A stretch of 33,965 nt of DNA. It comes from a virus. Within the stretch, counting starts at the first letter, position 1. The number at the start of each line of letters is the position of its first letter. This document shows positions 1 through 9,156 of this stretch, piece after piece. The stretch is from positions 1-33,965 of the IMG/VR virus record IMGVR_UViG_3300020183_000265. One strand, 5' to 3'. The notes beneath the pieces were generated by a model, which ran no database searches, was not told the DNA's origin, and saw only the letters and a list, made by a program, of their open reading frames with translations. The position numbers and the translations under genes are program-made.

Positions 1-2
1 TG

Positions 3-1079
3 ATATCAAAATACAGAGACTCTACTGTAGGAATTCTAAGAGATGGAATTACTCTTGGAAGCACTAATCTTCCTCCGGGTGTAATTAGTTTAGGAAAGTT
101 TGAGACAGGAACCACGGAAGATATAAGCAGAGAATATCCTGCTTGGAACGCATATTACGTAGAGGGATTGCTTACTAGCGTTGCAAAAGTCCTAGACACC
201 GTGCCAGACACAGGCGCTGCTTTTCCATTTCTTTTTGATCCAACAAGGCCTATTGCAATAATACTGACAGAGCTTTCTGAAATATTTGCACCAATAAACT
301 CAATTCTAAGCTCTCCAATAACAGATATTATAATCTCTCAAATTGACGTCTTTTTGTCAAAAGGGGAAGAGATTGCCTCGAAATTAAAAGAGATAGTTGA
401 TTCTCTTTCTGAAGGAATAGATGAAGCCCTGGCAAAAGCCGAAGAATTTTTTGAGATAATAAAGACTGCAATCGGAGAGGCACTAGACCGTGCCGGAGAG
501 GCATTCGAAGAAGTAATTTCAAAAATAGAAGAAGCAAAAGACTCAATTACACAGAAAATTGTTGAAATTGCCGAAAATATAAAAAATTCTGCACTATCTT
601 TAATTCCAGATTTTAGTCTGCCTGTTCTTGATATTTCTTTCCTGGATCCTTCACTGAGCATCGCGCCTCTTTTTGCAACTGTTGAAAGAGATGGACAAGA
701 TGGAATTGCTACAAAGTTCATAAAGCTTATGACGGCATTCCTAAAAATACCATCAGAAATTATCCAAACTGTAACTGGAGTAATAACTGGAGCAATAAGC
801 GAAGCAACTGAATCTATTCTGCAGCTAGTTGATGCTATCAACAAAATTTTTACTGATATAGTTCAAGCAGTAAAAGACATGCTTCAAGCTCTCCTTGGCC
901 TTGTCTGGGAGAGAATTAGTGCAACTATTGACATTAATCCAAACGCCATACTTGAGATTGCTTCAACAATTAGCGTTGTAATATTTTTTGTCAAAGCATT
1001 CATTGTTACTCTTGTTGGATTTGTATTAGGGTCTGGGCTTGTGGCTTTTGCTGTTGCAAAAGCTCTGAGCATAATTTGA
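3..1079 (+). CDS. Unrecognised virion-region protein, 5' partial, helical with hydrophobic C-terminus
   Basis: The reading frame is open from the first bases of the window, so the gene starts upstream; a TTG at 168 is in frame but is not needed as the start. 358 residues are visible. The first 55 (around GILRDGITLGSTNLPPG) look like an ordinary globular part. About nucleotides 351-587 encode a long, charged amphipathic helical stretch (KLKEIVDSLSEGIDEALAKA and onward) with coiled-coil or apolipoprotein-like character. The last 43 or so residues (about 948-1076) are strongly hydrophobic and Gly-containing (VIFFVKAFIVTLVGFVLGSG), enough for one or two membrane segments, ending in ALSII. It lies 46 bases upstream of the gp25-like gene, so a tail or baseplate part is inferred. 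Helix plus hydrophobic segments is also seen in tape-measure proteins and membrane-inserting ejection proteins. I do not recognise the family. Confidence 0.75.
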   Translation: MSKYRDSTVGILRDGITLGSTNLPPGVISLGKFETGTTEDISREYPAWNAYYVEGLLTSVAKVLDTVPDTGAAFPFLFDPTRPIAIILTELSEIFAPINSILSSPITDIIISQIDVFLSKGEEIASKLKEIVDSLSEGIDEALAKAEEFFEIIKTAIGEALDRAGEAFEEVISKIEEAKDSITQKIVEIAENIKNSALSLIPDFSLPVLDISFLDPSLSIAPLFATVERDGQDGIATKFIKLMTAFLKIPSEIIQTVTGVITGAISEATESILQLVDAINKIFTDIVQAVKDMLQALLGLVWERISATIDINPNAILEIASTISVVIFFVKAFIVTLVGFVLGSGLVAFAVAKALSII

Positions 1080-1112
1080 TTGTCTCATAGCACAATGCAT
1101 ACTTACGTTTTG

Positions 1113-1120
1113 TATAATTA
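1113..1120 (+). promoter_or_regulatory. Candidate late promoter or -10 element ahead of the gp25-like gene
   Basis: TATAATTA lies in a 46-base gap, the second largest in the window. It is a consensus sigma70 -10 hexamer and also close to the T4 late element TATAAATA. It ends 5 bases before the ATG at 1126, so a transcript from it would begin at or next to the start codon. No Shine-Dalgarno site precedes the gene, and I see no convincing -35 box. Confidence 0.35.
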
Positions 1121-1125
1121 GTAAC

Positions 1126-1626
1126 ATGGCAACATCGACAACAACTGTTTCTAAACCTGCTAGAACCTTTAAAGGAGGTTCATCTCCACTTACGCAACAA
1201 GTCAATGCACAACCTGTTAGGTCTCCTGCACCATTTTCTATCACTACACCGCTTAAATTTCCTTCAACGATTGGTGAGACATTTAAGACAACATCTGATA
1301 TTGCCGATGGTATCATAGATGATTTTAAGAATATGCTTTTGACAAATTATGGAGAGCGACTCGCGAAGCCTGATTTTGGTGCTAATTTAAGCTCTCTATT
1401 AAGTGAGAGGCTGTCTTCTGACAATTGGAATACACGTGCGTCAAGCACGATAAGAAACACTACACAGAAGTACATGCCATACATTTCTATAAGTTCTGTC
1501 TCATCTATAGAATTACCTCCTAGAAATGATGGTTTTTCTCGAGTTCAAGTTACTATAATTTTTTCAATTGCAAAACTTGGAATTCAAGATAAAAGACTGG
1601 ATCTAACACTTACCAATTTGAGTTAA
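1126..1626 (+). CDS. 25: Baseplate wedge protein, gp25-like
   Basis: A 166-residue member of the GPW/gp25 family, the small wedge component at the centre of contractile tail baseplates (also the TssE-type protein of type VI secretion). The hallmark is visible at about residues 76-88: NYGERLAKPDFGANL, matching the family pattern of GER followed by P, a hydrophobic residue, G and L. The C-terminal half continues with alternating strands (RVQVTIIFSIAKL). T4 gp25 is about 132 residues; the extra length here is a Ser/Thr/Pro-rich N-terminal arm of roughly 45 residues. The gp6-like partner starts 2 bases after its stop, the classical neighbour pair. The ATG has no visible Shine-Dalgarno site, but an AT-rich promoter-like element ends 5 bases upstream. 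Confidence 0.9.
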   Translation: MATSTTTVSKPARTFKGGSSPLTQQVNAQPVRSPAPFSITTPLKFPSTIGETFKTTSDIADGIIDDFKNMLLTNYGERLAKPDFGANLSSLLSERLSSDNWNTRASSTIRNTTQKYMPYISISSVSSIELPPRNDGFSRVQVTIIFSIAKLGIQDKRLDLTLTNLS

Positions 1627-1628
1627 TC

Positions 1629-3479
1629 ATGTCATCATTTAATATCAAAAAATCATTGACACAAAAACGTGATAGATCATATCTCAACAGAGATTTTGAG
1701 TCCTTTAAGGCGGAGTTGCTTCGATATTCTACTACTTACTATCCTGACAAGATCCAGGATTACACAGATGGATCGCTAGGCGGGATGTTCAATGATTTGG
1801 CATCATATGTCGGTGACGTTATGTCTTTTTATCTCGATCACCAGTTCAATGAGCTGAATCTTGAGACTGCAGTCGAACCTAACAACATAGAACGTCAAAT
1901 ACGTTTAGCAGGTGTAAAGATAACGGGCGCCGCGCCTGCACTTTGCGATGTAAGTTTCTACATAAAAGTAGAGTCAGAACTCAGCGATGGGACATACCGG
2001 CCGAAAATAGATTATTTGCCTATCATTAGGTCAAGAACAAAGTTACAAGCAAATAATGGGACTATTTTTGAACTTTTAGATGACTTAAATTTTGCTGAAC
2101 TAGATGATTCTGGAAACTTGTTAGCGAGTACTCAGGTTTTTTCATCAGATTCATCAGGAAATCCTTTAACTTATGTTTTAACACGTACGGGTCTCTGCTC
2201 ATCGGGCGAGACAATTGAAGAAACTTTTGCCATACCTGACACATTTGTTCCATTTAGAAATGTGACACTATCTAGAAGCAATGTCTCAGAAATACTCCGT
2301 GTTATTGACACCGATCTAAACGAATATTATGAAGTTTCATCGCTTAGCAACGATGTTGTGTTTAAAAGAACAATAAACGTAAATGCAGATTCTACAGAAG
2401 TCCCAGATAGCCTCTTGATCGTTCCGGCACCTTACAGGTTTGTTTCTAGGACATCGCTTAATACATCGCTAACAACTATGGTCTTTGGAACCGGTCGTGC
2501 AGACTCTCTAGATGACGATATCATTCCTGATCCGAGCGATATTGCACTTCCACTTTACGGAGATAGAAAAACTTTTTCAAGAGTTGCAATAGATCCAAAC
2601 TCTTTACTTGAAACTTCAAGTCTCGGAATTTCTCCTGTTAACACTAATTTAACAGTAACATATAGAGCAGGTGGAGGCTTAAGTCATAATGTTGCAGCAA
2701 AGACAATAAGAACAATTTCTTCTTTGCTTACCAAGTTTAACCAAAATGTCCCGCAGACAAAAATAGCTCAAATAAGATCTTCTCTAGAAATCAATAATCT
2801 TGATGTTGCACAAGGCGGAGAAGATACACCTACACTTGATGAATTTAGATCAATTGCACTTAATTATAGAAACGCTCAATCAAGAATTGTAACTAGACAA
2901 GACTTGATTGCAAGAGTCTTCTCAATGCCGCCTAACTTTGGCAGAGTGTACAGAGTCAGTTCAAGGCCTAGTCCAACTAATAGCCTTGCAACACAGCTGT
3001 TCATAACAAGCAGAGATTCATCAGGTTATTTGACAATTTCGCCTGACTCATTAAAGAAAAACTTATCTAAGTACTTAAACCAATTTAGACTGACATCTGA
3101 CGCAATAGATATACTAGACTCACAAATAGTTAACTATCAGCTTTATTACACGGTTGCTTTAGATGAAAGTGTTGATAAGACTACCACTTTGGCTGTTATC
3201 AATAAGAAGATATCTGACTATTTATCTATCAAAAATTTCCAAATAGACCAGCCGATTGTTATAAGTGATTTAGTCAATCTAATGCTTAATCAAGATGGTG
3301 TCATATCTCTTGAAAAGTATAGATTTGAAAATGTTATCAACACTGTTTCTGATCGCATATATTCAAGTGTTAGTTATAATTTGACCAGAAATACTTTCAG
3401 AGGAATCATAAATCCGCCGCCAGGCGGTATCTTTGAATTGAAATATCCTAACTTTGACATAATCGGCAGCGCAGTCTGA
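1629..3479 (+). CDS. 6: Baseplate wedge protein, gp6-like (baseplate J family)
   Basis: A 616-residue protein that would form the inner ring of the baseplate by dimerising around the hub. The N-terminal region has the family signature: a tract reading LLRYSTTYYPDKIQDYTDGS, then GGMFNDLASYVGDVMSFYLD, then NELNLETAVEPNNIERQIRL and a Gly at the pattern position. The middle and C-terminal parts are beta-rich with repeated RT/RS segments and end with GGIFELKYPNFDIIGSAV. Length is close to T4 gp6 (about 660). It begins 2 bases after the gp25-like gene and is followed after 7 bases by the next structural gene. The start has no clear Shine-Dalgarno site, so translation is probably coupled to the gene before it. 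Confidence 0.88.
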   Translation: MSSFNIKKSLTQKRDRSYLNRDFESFKAELLRYSTTYYPDKIQDYTDGSLGGMFNDLASYVGDVMSFYLDHQFNELNLETAVEPNNIERQIRLAGVKITGAAPALCDVSFYIKVESELSDGTYRPKIDYLPIIRSRTKLQANNGTIFELLDDLNFAELDDSGNLLASTQVFSSDSSGNPLTYVLTRTGLCSSGETIEETFAIPDTFVPFRNVTLSRSNVSEILRVIDTDLNEYYEVSSLSNDVVFKRTINVNADSTEVPDSLLIVPAPYRFVSRTSLNTSLTTMVFGTGRADSLDDDIIPDPSDIALPLYGDRKTFSRVAIDPNSLLETSSLGISPVNTNLTVTYRAGGGLSHNVAAKTIRTISSLLTKFNQNVPQTKIAQIRSSLEINNLDVAQGGEDTPTLDEFRSIALNYRNAQSRIVTRQDLIARVFSMPPNFGRVYRVSSRPSPTNSLATQLFITSRDSSGYLTISPDSLKKNLSKYLNQFRLTSDAIDILDSQIVNYQLYYTVALDESVDKTTTLAVINKKISDYLSIKNFQIDQPIVISDLVNLMLNQDGVISLEKYRFENVINTVSDRIYSSVSYNLTRNTFRGIINPPPGGIFELKYPNFDIIGSAV

Positions 3480-3486
3480 GGTATAC

Positions 3487-4989
3487 ATGTATAGAATTAT
3501 TCAACCTGACAAAGACGCTTACATTACTAACAAAATTGTCGGACAGATTCGCGTTACTGATGCTAATGTTGGTCAGGCAGGAACAATTGATATATTCAAG
3601 TTATATGATGAGAATTCTATTACAGGTGAGACGTTTCCCATAGAACTTTCGAGAGGTTTAATCTATTTCGATTTAGCTCCCATTAGATCATTGACTCAAA
3701 CAACACTTGATATCAATAATACATCATTTAAATGTGTTCTAAAACTTTCAGATGTTTATGCAGGTCAAACAGCTCCTTCTAACTTTACGCTGGTTGTTCA
3801 CCCACTTTCAAAATCATTTGATGAAGGATTAGGTAGAGATGTTACAAGGTTTGAAGATCTTGACGTGTGTAATTTTATTACGTCATCTGTCATTACAACA
3901 CCTGTTACTTGGAGCCTATCAGGAGCTAACAAGGAAGGATTTTTAGGTAGTAGTGATATAGACATAATCGGTTCAGGAAACTTGAATGATGGAAATGGCC
4001 AGGTTTTTCTTTACGTCACACAATCGTTCCCGCTCGGGTCAGAAGATCTAGAAGTTGATATAACAAAAATCATTTCAGGCACTATTGCAGGACTAATTCC
4101 TGATCATGGATTTAGAATTGCCTTCTCAGGATCACAAGAGACAGATTCTAAGACGCGATTCGTCAAGAGGTTCGCGTCAAGAAATACTACGAATACGGCT
4201 AAAAGACCCAAGCTTATTGTGACATACAATGATACGATACGAGATGATCATAACCTATTTTACTTTGATCTCACGGGTTCAATATTCCTCAACAATTATC
4301 ATAGAGGCTACCCGTCTAACATCCTTTCAGGAGCTGCAGCCACCTCGATATCAGGCGATAATTGCTTAATTGTGACGCTAGTATCAGGTGTTTTCTCTCA
4401 GTCTTATTCTGGGTCGCAATTTAAAATAGGTGACAATTATCAAATAGGCGTCTATTCATCATCTTTCGCTTTGAGCCAGTTTAATCCTACAATCAAGAAT
4501 TTATTGTCTAATTCTAGTTCTATAACTTTTGATGAAATATGGGGTTCTACAGATAGAACAGTAGGTTATTATACCGGATCGCTTGAAATCAAACGCGTTG
4601 AAAGGACGTCATTCTCTCAGACGCCTGAAAGATTTTTTGTTAATATCACAAATATGCGTGCATCTTACAAATCTAGCGAAGACTTTAGATTTAGAACGTT
4701 TATACAGGATTTTAACACAGACGTGAGATATTCTAAAGTACCTATTGAAAATACAGGCATAGTTGTAGACAAATGTTTCTATCGCGTTAGAGACTTTGAA
4801 AGTGAAGAAATAATCATTCCTTTTCACGACCCGGGGACGCAGACCTCAAACGATGCAACTTCACATTATTTTGATTTCTACATGTCTTCTCTTCCAAAAG
4901 GTAGAACCTACACTTTTGACTTCAAGATAATTAATAAAGGGCTTGAGATCATAATCAATGATGTCGCCGCAAAATTTAGAGTTGAGTAA
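3487..4989 (+). CDS. Virion protein with CBM96/DNRLRE-like beta domain
   Basis: 500 residues. The N-terminal 250 follow the layout of CBM96/DNRLRE-type beta-sandwiches: PDKDAYI at the start, a strand with LIYFDLAPI, a central Trp region (TPVTWSLSG), a DVTKII-like helix, a GF.I strand (HGFRIAFSG), and a closing FASRNTTNTAKRPKLIVTY. In other proteins these domains act as carbohydrate-binding or structural modules. The C-terminal half is a further beta-rich part (RTSFSQTPERFFVNITNM; GRTYTFDFKIINKGLEIIIN). It follows gp6 by 7 bases with a GAGG site that overlaps the gp6 stop, so it is probably a baseplate or fibre component where T4 has gp7 and gp8. I do not recognise it as either. Domain call by eye only. 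Confidence 0.7.
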   Translation: MYRIIQPDKDAYITNKIVGQIRVTDANVGQAGTIDIFKLYDENSITGETFPIELSRGLIYFDLAPIRSLTQTTLDINNTSFKCVLKLSDVYAGQTAPSNFTLVVHPLSKSFDEGLGRDVTRFEDLDVCNFITSSVITTPVTWSLSGANKEGFLGSSDIDIIGSGNLNDGNGQVFLYVTQSFPLGSEDLEVDITKIISGTIAGLIPDHGFRIAFSGSQETDSKTRFVKRFASRNTTNTAKRPKLIVTYNDTIRDDHNLFYFDLTGSIFLNNYHRGYPSNILSGAAATSISGDNCLIVTLVSGVFSQSYSGSQFKIGDNYQIGVYSSSFALSQFNPTIKNLLSNSSSITFDEIWGSTDRTVGYYTGSLEIKRVERTSFSQTPERFFVNITNMRASYKSSEDFRFRTFIQDFNTDVRYSKVPIENTGIVVDKCFYRVRDFESEEIIIPFHDPGTQTSNDATSHYFDFYMSSLPKGRTYTFDFKIINKGLEIIINDVAAKFRVE

Positions 4990-4998
4990 GAGCAATTC

Positions 4999-7900
4999 AT
5001 GAGATCACGCACTGGTATTAGACCAAGCTTTAAATCCTCAACGAGGCTATCTAATCGTGCTTATAGGACTATTTTTAAAGATGTGAAAAATGAAGATCTT
5101 AAAAGTAAGACTTCAATAACAGAAAATGATTTTTCACTTGATGCTGAGAGTGCTGGCTTAAAATCGACACAAGAGCTACCAATTGACTACTCTAGGTTTG
5201 AAAATCACACATTTTTTAACTCTGCCAGGGCAAAAGTTGACATATCTTTTGACAAGATTATAAATTATTTCCCTTTTGATAAGACACACGCAGAAATCCA
5301 GCGTTTTTTAAACCTACTGACAGGTTTTGAAAAATTTGTTTTTGACTCATTTCCTAAAAATACAGGTTATCTGAAATTTTCAGGGTCAGCAGGCAATGAT
5401 GGATCTTACATTAAGGTATTTGACGCTAAATCATACAATTTTCCATCTTTAAATAAGGCGGATTATGGTGTCCAGGTTTTAGATCCACTGACATCTCCAT
5501 TTGACATTGAGGTGTTTGTCAATATTCCTGAGCAGATAAATGACAATCAAGTCATAGCACAACGACTTTCATCAAATGGTGCAATGACTCTTGCACTTTC
5601 ATCCTCGACAGACGCGAGCAAGTGTCATCTTGTCTTTCTCGTTTCGTCGGCATCAGATTCATATTTAGTTGCATCAGGCACAATGTCTAAAGGTGATTGG
5701 GTGCACATCGCAGCACAGGTTGAAGAAGAAAATGGAGCAAAGAAAACATCAATCTATCTCAACCAGACGCTTTTTTACACTTCATCAGATTCACAAGACT
5801 TCGGAAGTTTAACTTTCGCAGGACAGCCTCTTTACCTTGGTTCAGGATCGACTCACACAATTTTGGACTACACATTTGTTCCTAAAGAGACGCTCTCGGC
5901 TTCACTTGATGAGTTTAGATACTATAAATCATCAAGATCAATCGAAGAAATTGGTGAATACCTGCGACAAGAAGTTTATCCTGATGATTTCTTGACTCTT
6001 TATTTTAAGTTCAATGAACCAACAGGATCTTACACAGGTAATGAGTATGTCCTTGACAGCTCGGGTAACAAGCTTCACTCTAAAATTTTTAATTTTAATG
6101 TTGATTTAAGAAACACAGGATCATCACCGACGCCGCTATATTATGAGAATGTAAATTATTCACCTATACTTTTTGCAAATCATCCAGATGTCATTAGTTT
6201 AAATGATGATCTACTCGATGATGCATCATCTTTTGATGATGATAATCCTAATTTCATATTAAAATTAATTCCTAATCACTATTTCCAGTTGGGCGCACAA
6301 TCAGAAGGTTTAACTTATTTTGATCAGAATTTAGGCGATAGATATGTGGCAACATCTATTCCTGGGACAGGAATCTTGCCAAAACCACAACTTATGGTCG
6401 TGTTTTTGCTAACATATGCTAAGTTCTATGATGAACTAAAGATGATGATTGATTACTTCTCACATGTTAATTACGTAGAGCTAGATGATCCAGAATCTGC
6501 CATAGATAAGTTCCTTCCTCTTGTTGCTCAATACTATGGTCTAAATTTACCTAACTTTTTTGGAAATTCAACACCTGACCAGTTCTTCTATGGAAAGACA
6601 CTAGGTGACAATTATGGATATGGTAAAAAATCTCTTAAAGAAGTTAGATACCAGATTTGGAGAAGAATTCTTGGCAATATTACTGAATTAATTCAAGCAA
6701 AAGGAACCCGATCATCTATTAGGTCAGCAATTCTTTCAACAGGCATTATACCTGAAAATTTCTTTAACATACGAGAGTTTGGTGGCCCTGCGGTAGTAAA
6801 TTTAAAAAATCTTAGACAGCAAACGCAGGAAAAATCAACGCTTCTAGACATGTCAGGAACCTTGGCCGCCGCAGGAATTTCACCTGATGCGCAGGGTATC
6901 TTTTCAAATATACCTACAATTATTTCACCTTTCCTTTCTGCGTCTAGGCCCGAACCTGGATCTCCTAGTATTGCGGGATCTATTGTCAATGGTGCCTCTA
7001 ACAATCCAAATGACGGCCTTATGACATCTGGGTCATTCTCTATTGAGACTATCGTAAAATTTAAAACAACGTCTGCGCACCAGGTAGATCAAAGTTTAAT
7101 ACGATTGCAGGCTACTGGCTCAACTTCATTGACTTTAGCATCACAACCTTGCTTCCTCAATGTTGTCTACAATTACGTAACGACATCTGGATCTGGAGAT
7201 TTACACTTGCTTGTGAGATCAAGCGATGAGTCAACAGCACCTAAACTTGATCTTGTCATACCTGATATTAATATGTTCAATGGAGAAAAGTGGTATGTAA
7301 CAACAGGTCGAACTAGAGGTGACTTAACAAGTAGTCTATCTTCATCGTACTTTCTGAGGTGTGGGTTTGTTGAAGATCAAACGACATATACATACTTCAC
7401 TACGTCGTCATACTTCTCTGAGACACTTACAGGTGATTCTTCACATGACATGTTTCAAACCATTTCTTCTAATTTCAACACCTCAGGTACATTTTTAATA
7501 GTAGGCTCACAAAGTTTAGATACGGCGTCTTCTAGATTTTTGAATAATAACATTGTGACCCATTTTGATGGTCTCACGGGACAAATCAGGTTTTGGTCAA
7601 AGGCATTGTCAGAGACAGAGACGCTGGAACATCTTAGAAATTATTCATCTCGCGGTGTTGAAGATCCGCGTTTCAATTTTAGTTTTGATACCGAATCATC
7701 GGGAACATTTGAGCGTTTGAGATTAGACGCTTCCACAGACCAGGCAACAACAGGATCGAATTCTTTAGGAAGATTTACCGTATTTGATTTTAGCCAAAAC
7801 AACTTACACATGCAAGGGCAAGGGTTTGAATCGAACAAAGCCTTGCTCAAGAATGAACTATTTCAAATAAATAGAATCTCACCTAATATAGATCTCCTAC

Positions 7901-8433
7901 AGACAGATGAGAAAGTTCGCGTGAGAAGCCTGTTCAACATCGCAGAGACAGATGATATTTCTTACCCAGCACCCTTATATCAGCTAGGACCCGAATCGGC
8001 TATAAACGATGATAACAGGTTTTCTGTTGAATTTTCTGCCTATAAGGCGCTCAATGAAGATATGATTGGAATTATTGGTGATACACAGTTTCTAGACGAT
8101 GCTTTAGGACAAACTTCTTCAATCTTTGACGAGATATACCCAGATCTTGAAAAAGTTTCCAAAGTATATTTTGAACGCCTCACAGACCCGCTTGACGCTC
8201 GAAGGTATTTAGAGTTATTCAAGTGGTTTGATGCATCGCTTACGGACCTAATTGAGCAATTACTTCCTAGAAAAACCAAATTCTTAGGCGTTAACTTTGT
8301 GATAGAATCACACTTACTAGAAAGAAACAGGTACAGATATCCTATTGATAGGATGTATTTGCTTGATGAACGCCCGCAGAGGTCAACAGATTTATTCCTC
8401 ACAGCGTTGACAGCAACACTTAGGAGAATGTAA
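4999..8433 (+). CDS. Large baseplate/fibre protein with two LamG-like domains
   Basis: 1144 residues. Approximate order: N-terminal region 1-160; first LamG/concanavalin A-like jelly roll at 165-345, with the typical GDWVHIAAQ strand, IYLNQTLFY, LYLGSGS and SLDEFRYYKSSRS; a middle region 420-600 with a helical block reading IWRRILGNITELIQAKGTRS and ending IREFGGP; a second LamG-like domain at about 675-915 (GSFSIETIVKF, LIVGSQS, GQIRFWSKALSETE); and a C-terminal part with FKWFDASLTDLIEQLLPRKT and LGVNFVIESHLLERNRYRYP. The middle and C-terminal blocks resemble, from memory, conserved structural proteins of marine T4-like phages, but I cannot name the family. LamG folds commonly bind glycans. 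An AAGAG site precedes the ATG by 6 bases. Encoded in the tail cluster, so a baseplate or host-contact role is inferred. Confidence 0.75.
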   Translation: MRSRTGIRPSFKSSTRLSNRAYRTIFKDVKNEDLKSKTSITENDFSLDAESAGLKSTQELPIDYSRFENHTFFNSARAKVDISFDKIINYFPFDKTHAEIQRFLNLLTGFEKFVFDSFPKNTGYLKFSGSAGNDGSYIKVFDAKSYNFPSLNKADYGVQVLDPLTSPFDIEVFVNIPEQINDNQVIAQRLSSNGAMTLALSSSTDASKCHLVFLVSSASDSYLVASGTMSKGDWVHIAAQVEEENGAKKTSIYLNQTLFYTSSDSQDFGSLTFAGQPLYLGSGSTHTILDYTFVPKETLSASLDEFRYYKSSRSIEEIGEYLRQEVYPDDFLTLYFKFNEPTGSYTGNEYVLDSSGNKLHSKIFNFNVDLRNTGSSPTPLYYENVNYSPILFANHPDVISLNDDLLDDASSFDDDNPNFILKLIPNHYFQLGAQSEGLTYFDQNLGDRYVATSIPGTGILPKPQLMVVFLLTYAKFYDELKMMIDYFSHVNYVELDDPESAIDKFLPLVAQYYGLNLPNFFGNSTPDQFFYGKTLGDNYGYGKKSLKEVRYQIWRRILGNITELIQAKGTRSSIRSAILSTGIIPENFFNIREFGGPAVVNLKNLRQQTQEKSTLLDMSGTLAAAGISPDAQGIFSNIPTIISPFLSASRPEPGSPSIAGSIVNGASNNPNDGLMTSGSFSIETIVKFKTTSAHQVDQSLIRLQATGSTSLTLASQPCFLNVVYNYVTTSGSGDLHLLVRSSDESTAPKLDLVIPDINMFNGEKWYVTTGRTRGDLTSSLSSSYFLRCGFVEDQTTYTYFTTSSYFSETLTGDSSHDMFQTISSNFNTSGTFLIVGSQSLDTASSRFLNNNIVTHFDGLTGQIRFWSKALSETETLEHLRNYSSRGVEDPRFNFSFDTESSGTFERLRLDASTDQATTGSNSLGRFTVFDFSQNNLHMQGQGFESNKALLKNELFQINRISPNIDLLQTDEKVRVRSLFNIAETDDISYPAPLYQLGPESAINDDNRFSVEFSAYKALNEDMIGIIGDTQFLDDALGQTSSIFDEIYPDLEKVSKVYFERLTDPLDARRYLELFKWFDASLTDLIEQLLPRKTKFLGVNFVIESHLLERNRYRYPIDRMYLLDERPQRSTDLFLTALTATLRRM
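8422..8426 (+). promoter_or_regulatory. Shine-Dalgarno site that fixes a TTG start
   Basis: AGGAG lies at the end of the 1144-residue gene, 7 bases before the TTG at 8434. The TTG comes directly after that gene's TAA stop, and no ATG stands at a comparable distance in the frame, so this site supports a true TTG start for the next gene. Confidence 0.7.
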
Positions 8434-9156
8434 TTGAAACCATTTGTTGACAAAGCTATTGCTAAAATAGAGCGATCACAAGCAATTATTATTGGTGCAC
8501 CATCTAGTGATACAATTGCGTTTGACCCATACAGGCAAGGCGTAGAAGTTTTAAGAGTAAACTATTTTCTTAGATCAAACTTACCGTTTGTGAGTAGCAA
8601 AGGTATTAATCAGAGATCACCTAATGAACTTATTAGTCATGAACTTGATTACAATAATCTAGGCCAAGGTTTAAATCTTGTTGGATTTAAACCTTTTCAA
8701 GACCAATATGAGATCAAGGACGCCACTGTAATTCTAAAAAATAACATCATTCAATCAGATGAGGACCCGTTTTTTGGAAAATCTGCGCAGGATGGTGAGA
8801 TTGACGTATTTAGTGACACTGGGAAAAGGAGCCTTTTACCAAACACAAAATACATTAAAAGCAAGGGTGCAAACGCCTCATTGATGACTTTTGGTGGGTC
8901 TTACTTATTCAATAAGGCTACTAACGATTGGTTTCTTGACGCCGCTGATTCTTCATTAGGTATACTTGTTCCAGGATACGCCGGTAATGATGTATCATTT
9001 TCGCCTTTTAGTGATACAATAAATATGAATGCTTTCGGAACACAGCTGGAATACACATACATCGGTCCCAATGAAAAGAGCCCAACAACAGGCCAAGATT
9101 ATTATGGGTCAAGTGCCGGAACCGATTCAATTGCATATGGTGGTTTTCTAAGATGA
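8434..9156 (+). CDS. Unrecognised virion protein, TTG start
   Basis: 240 residues. It starts at a TTG immediately after the stop of the upstream gene; AGGAG 7 bases upstream makes this start convincing. The N-terminal 120 residues look globular (IAFDPYRQGVEVLRVNYFLR; LVGFKPFQDQYEIKDATVIL). The C-terminal half is rich in Gly, Ser, Asp and Asn (GSYLFNKATNDWFLDAADSS; GPNEKSPTTGQDYYGSSAGT), typical of extended virion or fibre-attachment segments. No signal peptide or membrane segment. The last bases overlap the next ATG (ATGA), so the two are translationally coupled and probably interact. Function unknown; a structural role follows only from its position between large tail-type genes. Confidence 0.65.
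   Translation: MKPFVDKAIAKIERSQAIIIGAPSSDTIAFDPYRQGVEVLRVNYFLRSNLPFVSSKGINQRSPNELISHELDYNNLGQGLNLVGFKPFQDQYEIKDATVILKNNIIQSDEDPFFGKSAQDGEIDVFSDTGKRSLLPNTKYIKSKGANASLMTFGGSYLFNKATNDWFLDAADSSLGILVPGYAGNDVSFSPFSDTINMNAFGTQLEYTYIGPNEKSPTTGQDYYGSSAGTDSIAYGGFLR

Noticed and set aside
168-170. TTG as the start of the first gene
   Set aside because: The frame is open back to the first bases of the window and the upstream residues look like normal protein, so the gene is cut off by the window edge.
338-844. 168-codon open frame on the minus strand
   Set aside because: It lies wholly inside the + strand gene at 3-1079, has a Ser/Ile-rich composition typical of antisense reading of helical coding DNA, and would break the one-strand organisation.
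7866-7873. AATAAATA late-promoter match
   Set aside because: It is deep in the 1144-residue gene with no start codon nearby; in AT-rich DNA this octamer is expected by chance.
8040-8453. Minus-strand frame of 137 codons crossing a gene junction
   Set aside because: Covers the end of the 1144-residue gene and the well-supported TTG start; no motif of its own.
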